Position numbers and translations under genes: made by a program
Notes under the pieces: generated by a model
Databases searched by the model: none
What the model was told of the DNA's origin: nothing
What the model saw: only the letters and a program-made list of their open reading frames with translations
NCBI GenBank assembly: GCA_040400085.1
Contig: JBBAQX010000001.1
Location: 1 to 64,000, forward strand
Direction: 5' to 3'
From: HNR sp040400085
GTDB taxonomy: Bacteria; Actinomycetota; Actinomycetes; Actinomycetales; Microbacteriaceae
DNA: 64,000 nucleotides
Shown here: piece by piece, positions 57,783 to 64,000 of the stretch
How positions within the stretch are numbered: position 1 is the first letter of the stretch
Layout of the letters: every line of letters starts with the position of its first letter

Positions 57783-58401
57783 GAGGGGGTCCTACGGTAA
57801 CCCCCTACACCTTTTAAGGTCAAATCTTCCGCAGACTTCGCCGGCCTAGAGAACTCGTCCCGGTGAGCAACCTTGTTGTAGGCTTCTCGGAGATCGACCA
57901 GGGGGGTGGGTAGAATAAGACCCACCCCTTGTGCCTTGTACCAGGCGGCTACCGTATCCGCGCAGTAGAGGATGTAGGCTGAGAACCGGAGACCCTCTTT
58001 GATGTGGATGCTTTCGAGGAACCCGTGCTTGAAGATTTTGAGGGCACCTTCTTGGAGCGCTTCGAGGGCTTCTTGGCCGTAACCTTCCGGGGTTCTTTGT
58101 CTCCAGAAGTCTTGGGCTTCCTTTGCATCTTCCGGGTTGAGGTGCGGATAGCCGTATGGGTGGTTTTGCATCGCTTTACCGTAGCTCGAAAGGTTTCCTC
58201 ATACCAAGAGGCTAGCCCGGTTTCGGTTCGGGAGGTAGCCTTGACCCTCTCTGCCTTGGAGAGGTCTTGAGCTTCCTCCAGGTACTTGAGCATCTTCTTG
58301 GTTGCTTCGCTGGTACCCATGGAAGCGTGCTCTTCTGCTTTACGGCAGAGAGCCAGGAAAAACCCTTCTGGGGTCGTGGGTTCTGGGGTGTTGTCGGTCA
58401 T
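57764..58401 (-). CDS. Unknown protein (about 210 aa), split by a frameshift
   Basis: ATG 58401: MTDNTPEPTTPEGFFLALCR, helical, up to ASWYEETFRATVKRC. Near 58160-58170 the frame shifts; the next frame gives NHPYGYPHLNPEDAKEAQDF and continues to 57764. The unshifted continuation is Lys/Ser-rich low complexity, unlike its neighbours. An overlapping separate gene starting at ATG 58171 is the alternative. Confidence 0.6.
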
Positions 58402-59102
58402 GGCATTAGAAGAATGTACTGCCCCGCCCGGAGAAGGGCATCGACGTAGTTCTGAGCCTCATCTAGAGAGCGCGCTTCCCCCATAGCTTTCCACTGAGGG
58501 ATTTCCCACCGGATACCCCCACCGGGGGTTCGGAAGACCTTGGCGAAAGGTTCGGATGCCCGGGATGCCTCTTGGGCCATGAACCGAGCAGAGCCATCGC
58601 AGTAGGCTTCCCAGACCTCCAAGATGGGATAGGATTGGCTACCCCCCATCTTGGGTTGGAGGGCCACCTGGGTCTCGTAGCCAGAATAGACCCGGGAGCA
58701 GTCTTCGATATCCAAGGACCAGCCCGCAAAGTCCGTGCTTACCCAGGCGGCGCTTACTTCGATCCGAAGAAGAGGGTGCCCCTCTTTCCTGTTGGCGTGG
58801 AAGATGAACATCTGGCCGGTGACGCTCGACGCCGGGAAAGATTCCTTGAGCCGGATGAGGTTCTGAATCTCGGGGGTAGCCGATAGCTCCAGAAGCTTGG
58901 TCAGCCCCTCTGCCAGGTTCTTGGCGTGATATTTCAAAGCCTGGTCAGCAGGGACCAGGTCCGCCCCAGACACAGAGTAGACCTTCTCTACCCCACCATA
59001 CCGGAGGACCACTTTCCCTTTGATCGGCCCCTGGGCCACGCTTAGCCCGGGATACTGCTCCAGGATAGCCAGCCCTGGCAGTTTGTTCGGTAGCTTCTTC
59101 AT
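58398..59102 (-). CDS. Unknown protein (234 aa)
   Basis: ATG 59102 preceded by CTCGGTGTATTCTTCAGGG. MKKLPNKLPGLAILEQYPGL, beta N-terminus (VVLRYGGVEKVYSVSGADLV), helical middle, and a closing helix (SLDEAQNYVDALLRAGQY). Overlaps the next gene by four bases. No family recognised. Confidence 0.7.
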   Translation of the reverse strand: MKKLPNKLPGLAILEQYPGLSVAQGPIKGKVVLRYGGVEKVYSVSGADLVPADQALKYHAKNLAEGLTKLLELSATPEIQNLIRLKESFPASSVTGQMFIFHANRKEGHPLLRIEVSAAWVSTDFAGWSLDIEDCSRVYSGYETQVALQPKMGGSQSYPILEVWEAYCDGSARFMAQEASRASEPFAKVFRTPGGGIRWEIPQWKAMGEARSLDEAQNYVDALLRAGQYILLMP

Positions 59103-59127
59103 CCCTGAAGAATACACCGAGTCTAAG

Positions 59128-59514
59128 TCAGGGTGCCTGGGGATACGTTCTACTCCGATCCAAAGTAGGCCACTCCTCGATAGGCAACCAGGCATCTCCG
59201 TTCCACACCTCCAGAAACTCCGGGTCAATGGGCTCCTGGCTTTCCCAGCAAAGGGCTCCCGAAGTCTCTTTCCCCGGGGCATCCTCCCACAGTTCCTCCA
59301 GGTCACTCTCTTTTGCCCGGAGAACCACAGGGACAGGGGCACCCTCCCTATCGCAGAGCTTCATGTACCAGTGACCCACACCCTCCCAGATAGTAAGACA
59401 CACTCTCCCCTCGGTCCCTGTATCCAAGGTACCCCCCCGTCGTGGCAAAAGACCCTCAATAGAGACCAGCTTGACCAGGGGTAGCGGGGTTACGTGGTAA
59501 AGGTAGGCGCTCAT
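59128..59514 (-). CDS. Unknown protein (128 aa)
   Basis: ATG 59514: MSAYLYHVTPLPLVKLVSIE, then GTEGRVCLTIWEGVGHWYM, a layout reminiscent of small ADP-ribosyltransferase or RNA 2'-phosphotransferase-like folds (YHVTP...I..GL.P) but without enough motifs to claim it. Divergent from the 91-residue plus-strand gene. Confidence 0.65.
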   Translation of the reverse strand: MSAYLYHVTPLPLVKLVSIEGLLPRRGGTLDTGTEGRVCLTIWEGVGHWYMKLCDREGAPVPVVLRAKESDLEELWEDAPGKETSGALCWESQEPIDPEFLEVWNGDAWLPIEEWPTLDRSRTYPQAP

Positions 59515-59529
59515 GGTGTATGCCCTAAC

Positions 59530-59805
59530 ATGAAAACCATAAGCATTGTGCTGCAAATGGATAGTCGCGGCGTGGTCGCGTGGCTTCGTTCGGGGGCCCA
59601 GCCTCAGGGACCTATCCAATGCGTATCCCTGTCCTACCAGGATGGTAAGGCACCCCCCAGCTATACCCCAGAGTTGAGGGCCCAAGTGCATATCCTGGCC
59701 CACCTTCTCTCAGGGCACCGGGGAGCGACCCACGTCCAGGTTGAGAACTTCCTCGGGGTTGTTCTTGAACCCCCCTGCCCCCTGGATATCCACCAGCGCC
59801 CCTAA
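59530..59805 (+). CDS. Unknown small protein (91 aa)
   Basis: ATG 59530 with GGTGTATGCCCTAAC directly upstream, which fixes the start. MKTISIVLQMDSRGVVAWLR, alternating strands and helices. The only plus-strand gene found between 52 and 64 kb. Its end overlaps the converging gene by 96 nt. Confidence 0.6.
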   Translation: MKTISIVLQMDSRGVVAWLRSGAQPQGPIQCVSLSYQDGKAPPSYTPELRAQVHILAHLLSGHRGATHVQVENFLGVVLEPPCPLDIHQRP

Positions 59806-60252
59806 GGCCGCTGCACAGACAGGCCAGGTACGCTCTCCACCCCAGCAAAACGGGAGTCCCTGACAGTGAGGACCGTTGCCCCGCTGGTGACGGATCGTCT
59901 CGCCGCGAGCGGTAGCAGCTAGCCACTCCTGGTTAGCGTAGTACCCGGATTCGGCCTTGGAGATGACCTCCCAGCCACCCGCCGAGATTTGAAGCTCCGG
60001 GGTCTTCACGTACCAGGCCGGGAAAAGACGGGCGGCTTCCTTCTTGGTCAAGGGGGCCCCGTTGGCCAGCTTCACCAGGGCAGCGTACCCGAAGCGGGTA
60101 AACTGAGTGTAGTTGTAGGCCGCCAGGACCGGAACCTTACCCGTCATCCGGCGAACCACCGTAGCGTTGGCAAACACCTGGTAGCCACAGTTGCCAGGGT
60201 ACGTTTCGGTGCAGAAGGCGGGGAGGGTGGGGAGGGTGGGGCAGGCGGTCAT
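59710..60252 (-). CDS. Unknown Cys-containing protein (180 aa)
   Basis: ATG 60252, with CCGTAGAGGTAGTC upstream. The head ACPTLPTLPAF is encoded by a G-quadruplex-type repeat on the other strand. Middle RFGYAALVKLANGAPLTKKE; C-terminal part with CQGLPFCWGGERTWPVC. Last 30 residues overlap the converging gene. No family recognised. Confidence 0.65.
   Translation of the reverse strand: MTACPTLPTLPAFCTETYPGNCGYQVFANATVVRRMTGKVPVLAAYNYTQFTRFGYAALVKLANGAPLTKKEAARLFPAWYVKTPELQISAGGWEVISKAESGYYANQEWLAATARGETIRHQRGNGPHCQGLPFCWGGERTWPVCAAALGALVDIQGAGGFKNNPEEVLNLDVGRSPVP
60220..60241 (+). repeat. G-quadruplex-type tract
   Basis: Runs of GGGG, GGG, GGGG, GGG and GGGG separated by single A or T on the plus strand. 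It lies at the 5' end of the minus-strand 180-residue gene, on its template strand, and could slow polymerase or replication. Confidence 0.7.
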
Positions 60253-60272
60253 GACTACCTCTACGGCAACCC

Positions 60273-60619
60273 TCAAACCGATTTAAGATCCGGTCCTCTG
60301 TTTGGTACTTCTCTTCCCAGACATGGATACCCAGCATCAGAATGGCTTCCCGGTCAGGGGTCCGACCGTACTCTACGGTGTTCAAAGCCCCTGGAAACCT
60401 TGACTGGCCCAGGCAGGCAACCCCCTCTTCGGTAGCCACAGCCCACAACAAGGTCCTCCCCCCTGACATGCTCCGGGAAGCAATCTTGATGAGCTTGTGG
60501 CGAACCAGGACCCTGGCCGTCGCTCGGGAGATGTAAGAGAACTCCCCTATCCCGTGCCCCGCCGCCGTGGCGATCTTACAGAGAGCTTCTACCTGGGTCT
60601 TTGTGATCTTGACGTGCAT
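60273..60619 (-). CDS. Winged-helix-like protein (about 115 aa)
   Basis: ATG 60619 preceded by ACGTAGAGGGGTAGCT. Residues 1-75 (TKTQVEALCKIATAAGHGIG; RATARVLVRHKLIKIASRS; LLWAVATEEGVACLG) show the helix-turn-helix plus wing order of MarR-like proteins. In its own frame it stays open to 60137; a one-base shift near 60290 would end it at the TGA at 60273, just before the next gene's start motif. Confidence 0.6.
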
Positions 60620-60651
60620 AGCTACCCCTCTACGTGGAGGGCCCGCCGGGT

Positions 60652-61038
60652 TTAGTCTTCCTGGGGCCCTACCCAGGTATAGGTCTGGTTCTCCATGTCA
60701 ATCTTCACCCACCCTTGGGCCAACAGCCCTGAGAAGATGCGGTATAGCTGGTCCCCGTAGGGGGTGGCGGACCAGAAGATGCCTTTGACTTCCTGAAAGT
60801 CTTGGTTGGGGGGCATGGCCCCAAGACCCTTGGCCAGGGCAAACAGCGCCGCATCGAAGTCAGCCCCTCCAGGGACAGAACAGACTTCCCTCAGGGAACC
60901 AGCCAGCCCCACAGCCTGTGCTTCCCGCAACTCCTGAAGCTCCCTCAGCCACAAGGCAAGCTGTTGGTGGTCTTCTGCGCAGGGGGTATCCTCCCGCCCC
61001 TTCTCTTCGGCATGTTCGATGGCTTCGTGGATGTTCAT
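60652..61038 (-). CDS. Phage-type conserved unknown (128 aa)
   Basis: ATG 61038: MNIHEAIEHAEEKGREDTPC then HQQLALWLRELQELR, a head seen in many phage proteins (EAIEHAEE...C..DH..L..WL..L). The C-terminal half looks like a winged helix (YGDQLYRIFSGLLAQGWVKI). Function unknown. Confidence 0.72.
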   Translation of the reverse strand: MNIHEAIEHAEEKGREDTPCAEDHQQLALWLRELQELREAQAVGLAGSLREVCSVPGGADFDAALFALAKGLGAMPPNQDFQEVKGIFWSATPYGDQLYRIFSGLLAQGWVKIDMENQTYTWVGPQED

Positions 61039-61045
61039 GGCTTTT

Positions 61046-61324
61046 CTAGGGTTCCGCAAGGCCCCCTAGCCTCAGGTATACGGTAGCTTCTTCGCGGTGT
61101 TTGGGGTCGTTATCCCCCAGGGCATCCAAGGCAGCGATCACGGCATCGTAGGCTGCCTTGCAATACTCCGGAGAGGGGCGGAGTGTGAGCACTTGCTCCG
61201 GGTTGAAGTGTCGATACACCCGAAGCTGGATACCCCGAGGCACCTTTCTCCAGTGGGGAGCGCAGAGGAGTAGCTTCCTCGGTACCGGGGTAGTACAGCC
61301 CGGGAGGTGACAGTGGTGGTTCAC
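61046..61324 (-). CDS. Small zinc-finger protein (92 aa)
   Basis: ATG 61324: HCHLPGCTTPVPRKLLLCAP followed by HWRKVPRGIQLRVYRHF, the common phage/actinobacterial pattern of two Cys/His pairs then HW..VP..L. It probably binds one zinc; role unknown. The C-terminal half is helical. Confidence 0.78.
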   Translation of the reverse strand: MNHHCHLPGCTTPVPRKLLLCAPHWRKVPRGIQLRVYRHFNPEQVLTLRPSPEYCKAAYDAVIAALDALGDNDPKHREEATVYLRLGGLAEP

Positions 61325-62190
61325 TTACTTTTCTCCCACGGCTTACTTATGTCTTTACCCATCTGGTAAAGGTCGTTAGCTTCGTGTCTGGCGTAATTTT
61401 CTGCGCGCTGGTGCAAGCCACGCCTTGCCTTCAACCTTTTGAGGACTCGGCCATTTTCCAAGACCTCCGAAAGAACGCTGTAGAATTCTTCTGTCCTGCT
61501 CACGTAGAGAGCAAACGTGAGAGTACCCCTCAGCGGGGAGGTGTAGGTGATCCTGGCCACCAGGAGCCTGTGTTCGTCTGAAAACTCCTCGATGACCACC
61601 AATGAGTTATCAGCCCCGGACCTTGCCTCCAGACAGCCCCTCAGCTTCTCAAGAGTTTTCAGGATATCACCCCCCACAAGAGGCCATGGGGTTGTCTTGG
61701 GTCCCTTATGCCTTTGTGGGATGTGAACAGATTCTTGGTAAACAGGTTCCGGGGAGGTTTCTTTCGGGATCTTTTTTTCGTGGAAAACAGCCGGAGACCC
61801 CTTGAGGATCAGCAGGTAGTTCAGGGCTTTAAAGTTAGCCAAGTCTTCTTGGCTGAAAGGTTCTTTATCCTTCCTTATAACCAGGCAAGGGCCGAAACCG
61901 CCCATAGGTCCGCAGACCTCGTATTCAGGAAAAAAGCTTAGAATATCCCGGTCACTCCCAAACTCCAAACAAGTAGGGGCACCCTCAGGGTAACGCGGAC
62001 TTGTCCACATCTCTGTGAGGAGGCTAAGGATGTTGTCTGCTTGAAGACCCTCCGTGAACATCCGGGGGTTTGCGGCTGCCCCCCTTTTGACAGAAAGGCA
62101 TTTGTGCAACAGCAAGCTCTGCCCTAGAGCCTTGTGCATACCTTCGTTAACGGACACCCTGGATTGGAGCAGTGCAGCAAGAGCTTTCAT
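61321..62190 (-). CDS. Unknown protein (289 aa)
   Basis: ATG 62190 preceded by GGTGTAGGAGCAAGGT. Helical N-terminus (MKALAALLQSRVSVNEGMHK), a beta middle with EVCGPMGGFGPCLVIRKDK, and a long helical end (ENGRVLKRLKARRGLHQRAE). Slightly lower GC than its neighbours by eye. No family recognised. Confidence 0.7.
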   Translation of the reverse strand: MKALAALLQSRVSVNEGMHKALGQSLLLHKCLSVKRGAAANPRMFTEGLQADNILSLLTEMWTSPRYPEGAPTCLEFGSDRDILSFFPEYEVCGPMGGFGPCLVIRKDKEPFSQEDLANFKALNYLLILKGSPAVFHEKKIPKETSPEPVYQESVHIPQRHKGPKTTPWPLVGGDILKTLEKLRGCLEARSGADNSLVVIEEFSDEHRLLVARITYTSPLRGTLTFALYVSRTEEFYSVLSEVLENGRVLKRLKARRGLHQRAENYARHEANDLYQMGKDISKPWEKSK

Positions 62191-62199
62191 ACCTTGCTC

Positions 62200-62517
62200 C
62201 TACACCACCTCGGGCAAGTCCTCAATTACCTTCCGGAGGTAGCCCGAGGTGGTCAAGAGTCGATTGATGGTGTCTACCGGGAAACCCTTGAGGAAGACTG
62301 CCTTGGCCACAGGGATAGCCCCTGTCCGATTCGCCTTGACCATCCAACGGTCTACCATCTCCTCTGAACCCACCTTGAAGAGGGTGTAGGTTTCAGGGTC
62401 ATAGGCCACCGCCACCCTGTCCATCCGTTCCTGGGTTTCCCAGACCTCAGGGTCAAACTCTTTGGACCTCTGATGTAGAAATGAGCCGTCCGATTCGGTT
62501 ATGTAGCGCGAGGCCAT
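62200..62517 (-). CDS. Unknown protein (105 aa)
   Basis: ATG 62517 preceded by GGTGTAACCCAGAGGTCT. Acidic helix-rich protein (EFDPEVWETQERMDRVAVAY; VDRWMVKANRTGAIPVAKAV). No family recognised. Confidence 0.7.
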   Translation of the reverse strand: MASRYITESDGSFLHQRSKEFDPEVWETQERMDRVAVAYDPETYTLFKVGSEEMVDRWMVKANRTGAIPVAKAVFLKGFPVDTINRLLTTSGYLRKVIEDLPEVV

Positions 62518-62528
62518 AGACCTCTGGG

Positions 62529-62780
62529 TTACACCGACCTCTTGCTGTGGGATACCAGGCGGAAAGCTCGGGCGCTCTTGACCCCGAAGATCCCCCGGAC
62601 TTCGTTCACATCCCTCTCGGTCAAAGCCAAAGGCACCCCCGGCCTTTCGGACTTTCTCACGTAGGTAGGCCGGGGCCCTAGGCCAAAGCAGAACACTTCC
62701 CAGCCCAGACTCTCCAAAGCAGGGACAACCTCAGGGCCCGCCTCAATCTCTATCCCGATAATAGACCCTGGACCCAACAT
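62529..62780 (-). CDS. Unknown small protein (83 aa)
   Basis: ATG 62780: MLGPGSIIGIEIEAGPEVVP, beta-alpha start; the middle VPLALTERDVNEVRGIFGVK is helical; basic end SHSKRSV. No family recognised. Confidence 0.65.
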   Translation of the reverse strand: MLGPGSIIGIEIEAGPEVVPALESLGWEVFCFGLGPRPTYVRKSERPGVPLALTERDVNEVRGIFGVKSARAFRLVSHSKRSV

Positions 62781-62788
62781 CCCTCACC

Positions 62789-63088
62789 TCAAGCCCACCA
62801 GTGGCAGATGCCTTCTGTCTGGGGGGGTGCTTGAAGCATCTTCTCAACCCTGGGTTTGTTTTTACCTTCGTAGGTGGCCTTGTACCACGCAAGGGCATCC
62901 CCTATCGAATGAGACCCAGGAGCTACCTCTTCGATGACTGCAAACTGGTACCACCCACACTCGAAGTGATCCTGATTGTCCTCAAGAATGCAAGCCTCTG
63001 CTTCTTCAAAGGTATCGAAGAACCCATAGCAGAAGTGGTGGTGCAACTCGAAATGATGGCAGGACAGGAAAAACTTGGACGTACCCAC
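62789..63088 (-). CDS. Unknown His-rich protein (99 aa)
   Basis: GTG 63088: GTSKFFLSCHHFELHHHFC, a His/Cys-rich first 20 residues that could bind a metal, then a helical acidic middle and a closing GICHWWA. Coupled to the 141-residue gene by six bases. Confidence 0.62.
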   Translation of the reverse strand: MGTSKFFLSCHHFELHHHFCYGFFDTFEEAEACILEDNQDHFECGWYQFAVIEEVAPGSHSIGDALAWYKATYEGKNKPRVEKMLQAPPQTEGICHWWA

Positions 63089-63094
63089 GAGAAG

Positions 63095-63520
63095 TTATAC
63101 CCCAAGACGGGCGTGGTTGGCCTTGAACCACCGCAGAATCTCACTGACTGCCTTGTCCGGGCTAGCCGTGAAGGGTCGGAAGGTGACCCCGGCGCGGAGG
63201 GTCATGGAGTACACCTCTACCCTTACCTGGGGAGGCGCTGGGCTTTTCGCGGGCCAGGGGGCCCCGTTGGCCTTGAGGGTCAGGGTTATCTGAGACCCCT
63301 TGATGACCCCCTGGCTATGCTCCCCCTTTTTGGCTGTCGAGAAGGTTATCCACACTTGCTCTTGCCGGGTGAGGCTGGCGTCGTGGGTGACCTCGATATG
63401 GTTAGCCGGGAAGAGACGCCGCAAACCCCCCAACAAGTCCCGGACAAGGTCATCGGGGCGGGGGTTTCTTGCCAGAAGGTAGCGAGTGGCAACCCGGGAG
63501 GCGGCATCATCTAGGGGCAT
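63095..63520 (-). CDS. Unknown phage protein with ASRVATRYL head (141 aa)
   Basis: ATG 63520: MPLDDAASRVATRYLLARNP. The A-RVA-RYL motif at the extreme N-terminus is frequent in jumbo-phage proteins. The body is alpha/beta (NHIEVTHDASLTRQEQVWIT; VRVEVYSMTLRAGVTFRPF). Role unknown. Confidence 0.7.
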   Translation of the reverse strand: MPLDDAASRVATRYLLARNPRPDDLVRDLLGGLRRLFPANHIEVTHDASLTRQEQVWITFSTAKKGEHSQGVIKGSQITLTLKANGAPWPAKSPAPPQVRVEVYSMTLRAGVTFRPFTASPDKAVSEILRWFKANHARLGV

Positions 63521-63538
63521 GGGATCTACCCTGCCGGT

Positions 63539-64000
63539 CTACAAGAAGGTTTCGAGGTGCCACCAGGGAGCCAGGGCAGGCTCTTGGGCGTGTTCGACCA
63601 TCTGCTTGAACTTGTCGGCCGGCACCCCGTGGACGCAGCGCTTGAACGCTTCGTAGGAGTTGGCGTGGACGGTCAGAAGGATAGGCTGTCTCCCGTAAGC
63701 CAGGGCCGCTGCCATGTAGGGGGCTGCCTCCACCCCTGAGAGGTTGGTGTTGTCCACAAGGATAAGGGGCCGGGCCTCTGAGGTGGTACCCTCTTCCAAG
63801 GTCTTGAGGTACCCCTTGAGGCAGAGCCCGTGGTTTCGATTGAGGTTCTCTGGCCGGAATACGTACGAGCCTTCCTCCATGAAGAAGGAGTCCGCTGACC
63901 AGATGGAAGACTCCCAGCCCCCCTGGTTAGCCAGGTCAGCAAGCGCCTGGGCCACCAGGGACTTTCCGCTTCCGGGCAACCCCCGAAGAACCACAACGGA
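63539..64000 (-). CDS. P-loop kinase, polynucleotide-kinase-like, 5' end beyond the window
   Basis: The reading enters from the window edge: VVLRGLPGSGKSLVAQALAD has Walker A GLPGSGKS, followed by WSADSFFMEE, a Walker-B-like LILVDNTNL and the lid-region Arg. The SADxFF and DNTN pattern is that of AAA_33 kinases related to T4 polynucleotide kinase and NEDD4-binding protein 2. Such enzymes phosphorylate 5' ends of RNA or DNA. At least 151 residues; the start codon may lie outside. Confidence 0.8.
   Translation of the reverse strand, partial: SVVVLRGLPGSGKSLVAQALADLANQGGWESSIWSADSFFMEEGSYVFRPENLNRNHGLCLKGYLKTLEEGTTSEARPLILVDNTNLSGVEAAPYMAAALAYGRQPILLTVHANSYEAFKRCVHGVPADKFKQMVEHAQEPALAPWWHLETFL

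Noticed and set aside
59128..59514. ADP-ribosyltransferase assignment
   Set aside because: The YHVTP-type start is suggestive, but the catalytic residues expected later are not evident.
1..64000. tRNA, rRNA, CRISPR array or insertion sequence
   Set aside because: No T-loop-like GGTTCGAATCC segments in context, no spaced direct repeats and no transposase motifs were found by eye.

Overview
The window reads as part of the genome of a large tailed bacteriophage, or a phage-like extrachromosomal element, that probably infects a member of the Myxococcota. The phage evidence is a run of tail or fibre-type structural genes at 30-36 kb, tightly packed ATGA-coupled small genes, very short intergenic gaps, and accessory enzymes common in jumbo phages: a PPP phosphatase, a glutathionylspermidine-synthase-like ligase, a beta-class DNA methylase, a Nudix hydrolase, a CYTH phosphatase, a patatin, a HAD phosphatase, a P-loop kinase, and a 1396-residue methylase-helicase. 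The host guess rests on composition (GC-rich) and on two lipoproteins whose Ser/Ala/Gly-rich linkers look myxobacterial. No tRNA, rRNA, CRISPR array or transposase was seen.

Layout. 0-0.7 kb (+): end of a cluster of beta-rich unknowns plus a zinc ribbon. 0.7-6.8 kb (-): small unknowns, PPP phosphatase, DUF1599-like protein, YgiC-like and YgiB-like pair. 6.8-9.5 kb (+): three diverged paralogues and small proteins. 9.5-11.5 kb (-): ATP-grasp enzyme and small proteins. 11.5-11.8 kb: AT-rich non-coding stretch. 11.8-13.9 kb (+): DNA methylase, followed by a perfect 26-bp palindrome. 14-16.6 kb (-): unknowns. 16.6-22.2 kb (+): Cys-rich proteins, a DUF1653-like protein, CYTH, Nudix and PadR-like genes. 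22.1-26.5 kb (-): radical SAM enzyme and neighbours. 26.5-29.2 kb (+): paralogous beta proteins. 29.2-42 kb (-): patatin, structural genes, AAA+ ATPase, membrane coiled-coil pair, HAD. 42-45.6 kb (+): mixed, including a nucleotidyltransferase. 45.6-51.1 kb (-): a 2H-phosphoesterase/zincin fusion and a six-gene tandem array. 51.2-64 kb (mostly -): methylase-helicase and many small unknowns, ending in a truncated P-loop kinase.

Two hidden patterns stand out. First, about 17 mostly unrecognised proteins end in the same basic C-terminal tail (roughly R-x-V-R-x-S-L at the carboxyl end), concentrated in the 47.5-50.6 kb array but scattered elsewhere. Codon choice differs each time and some members have no downstream gene, so the tail looks like a selected protein address tag. 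Second, more than 30 genes on both strands carry GGTGTA 9-25 nt before the start codon (a CGTAGAGG-like variant precedes others), which looks like a short promoter element.

At least seven genes are split by single-base shifts at or near short homopolymers (near 7883, 10614, 19980, 24138, 42510, 52618 and 58165). The pattern suggests residual sequencing indels more than real decay, so gene ends in this window should be read with that in mind.
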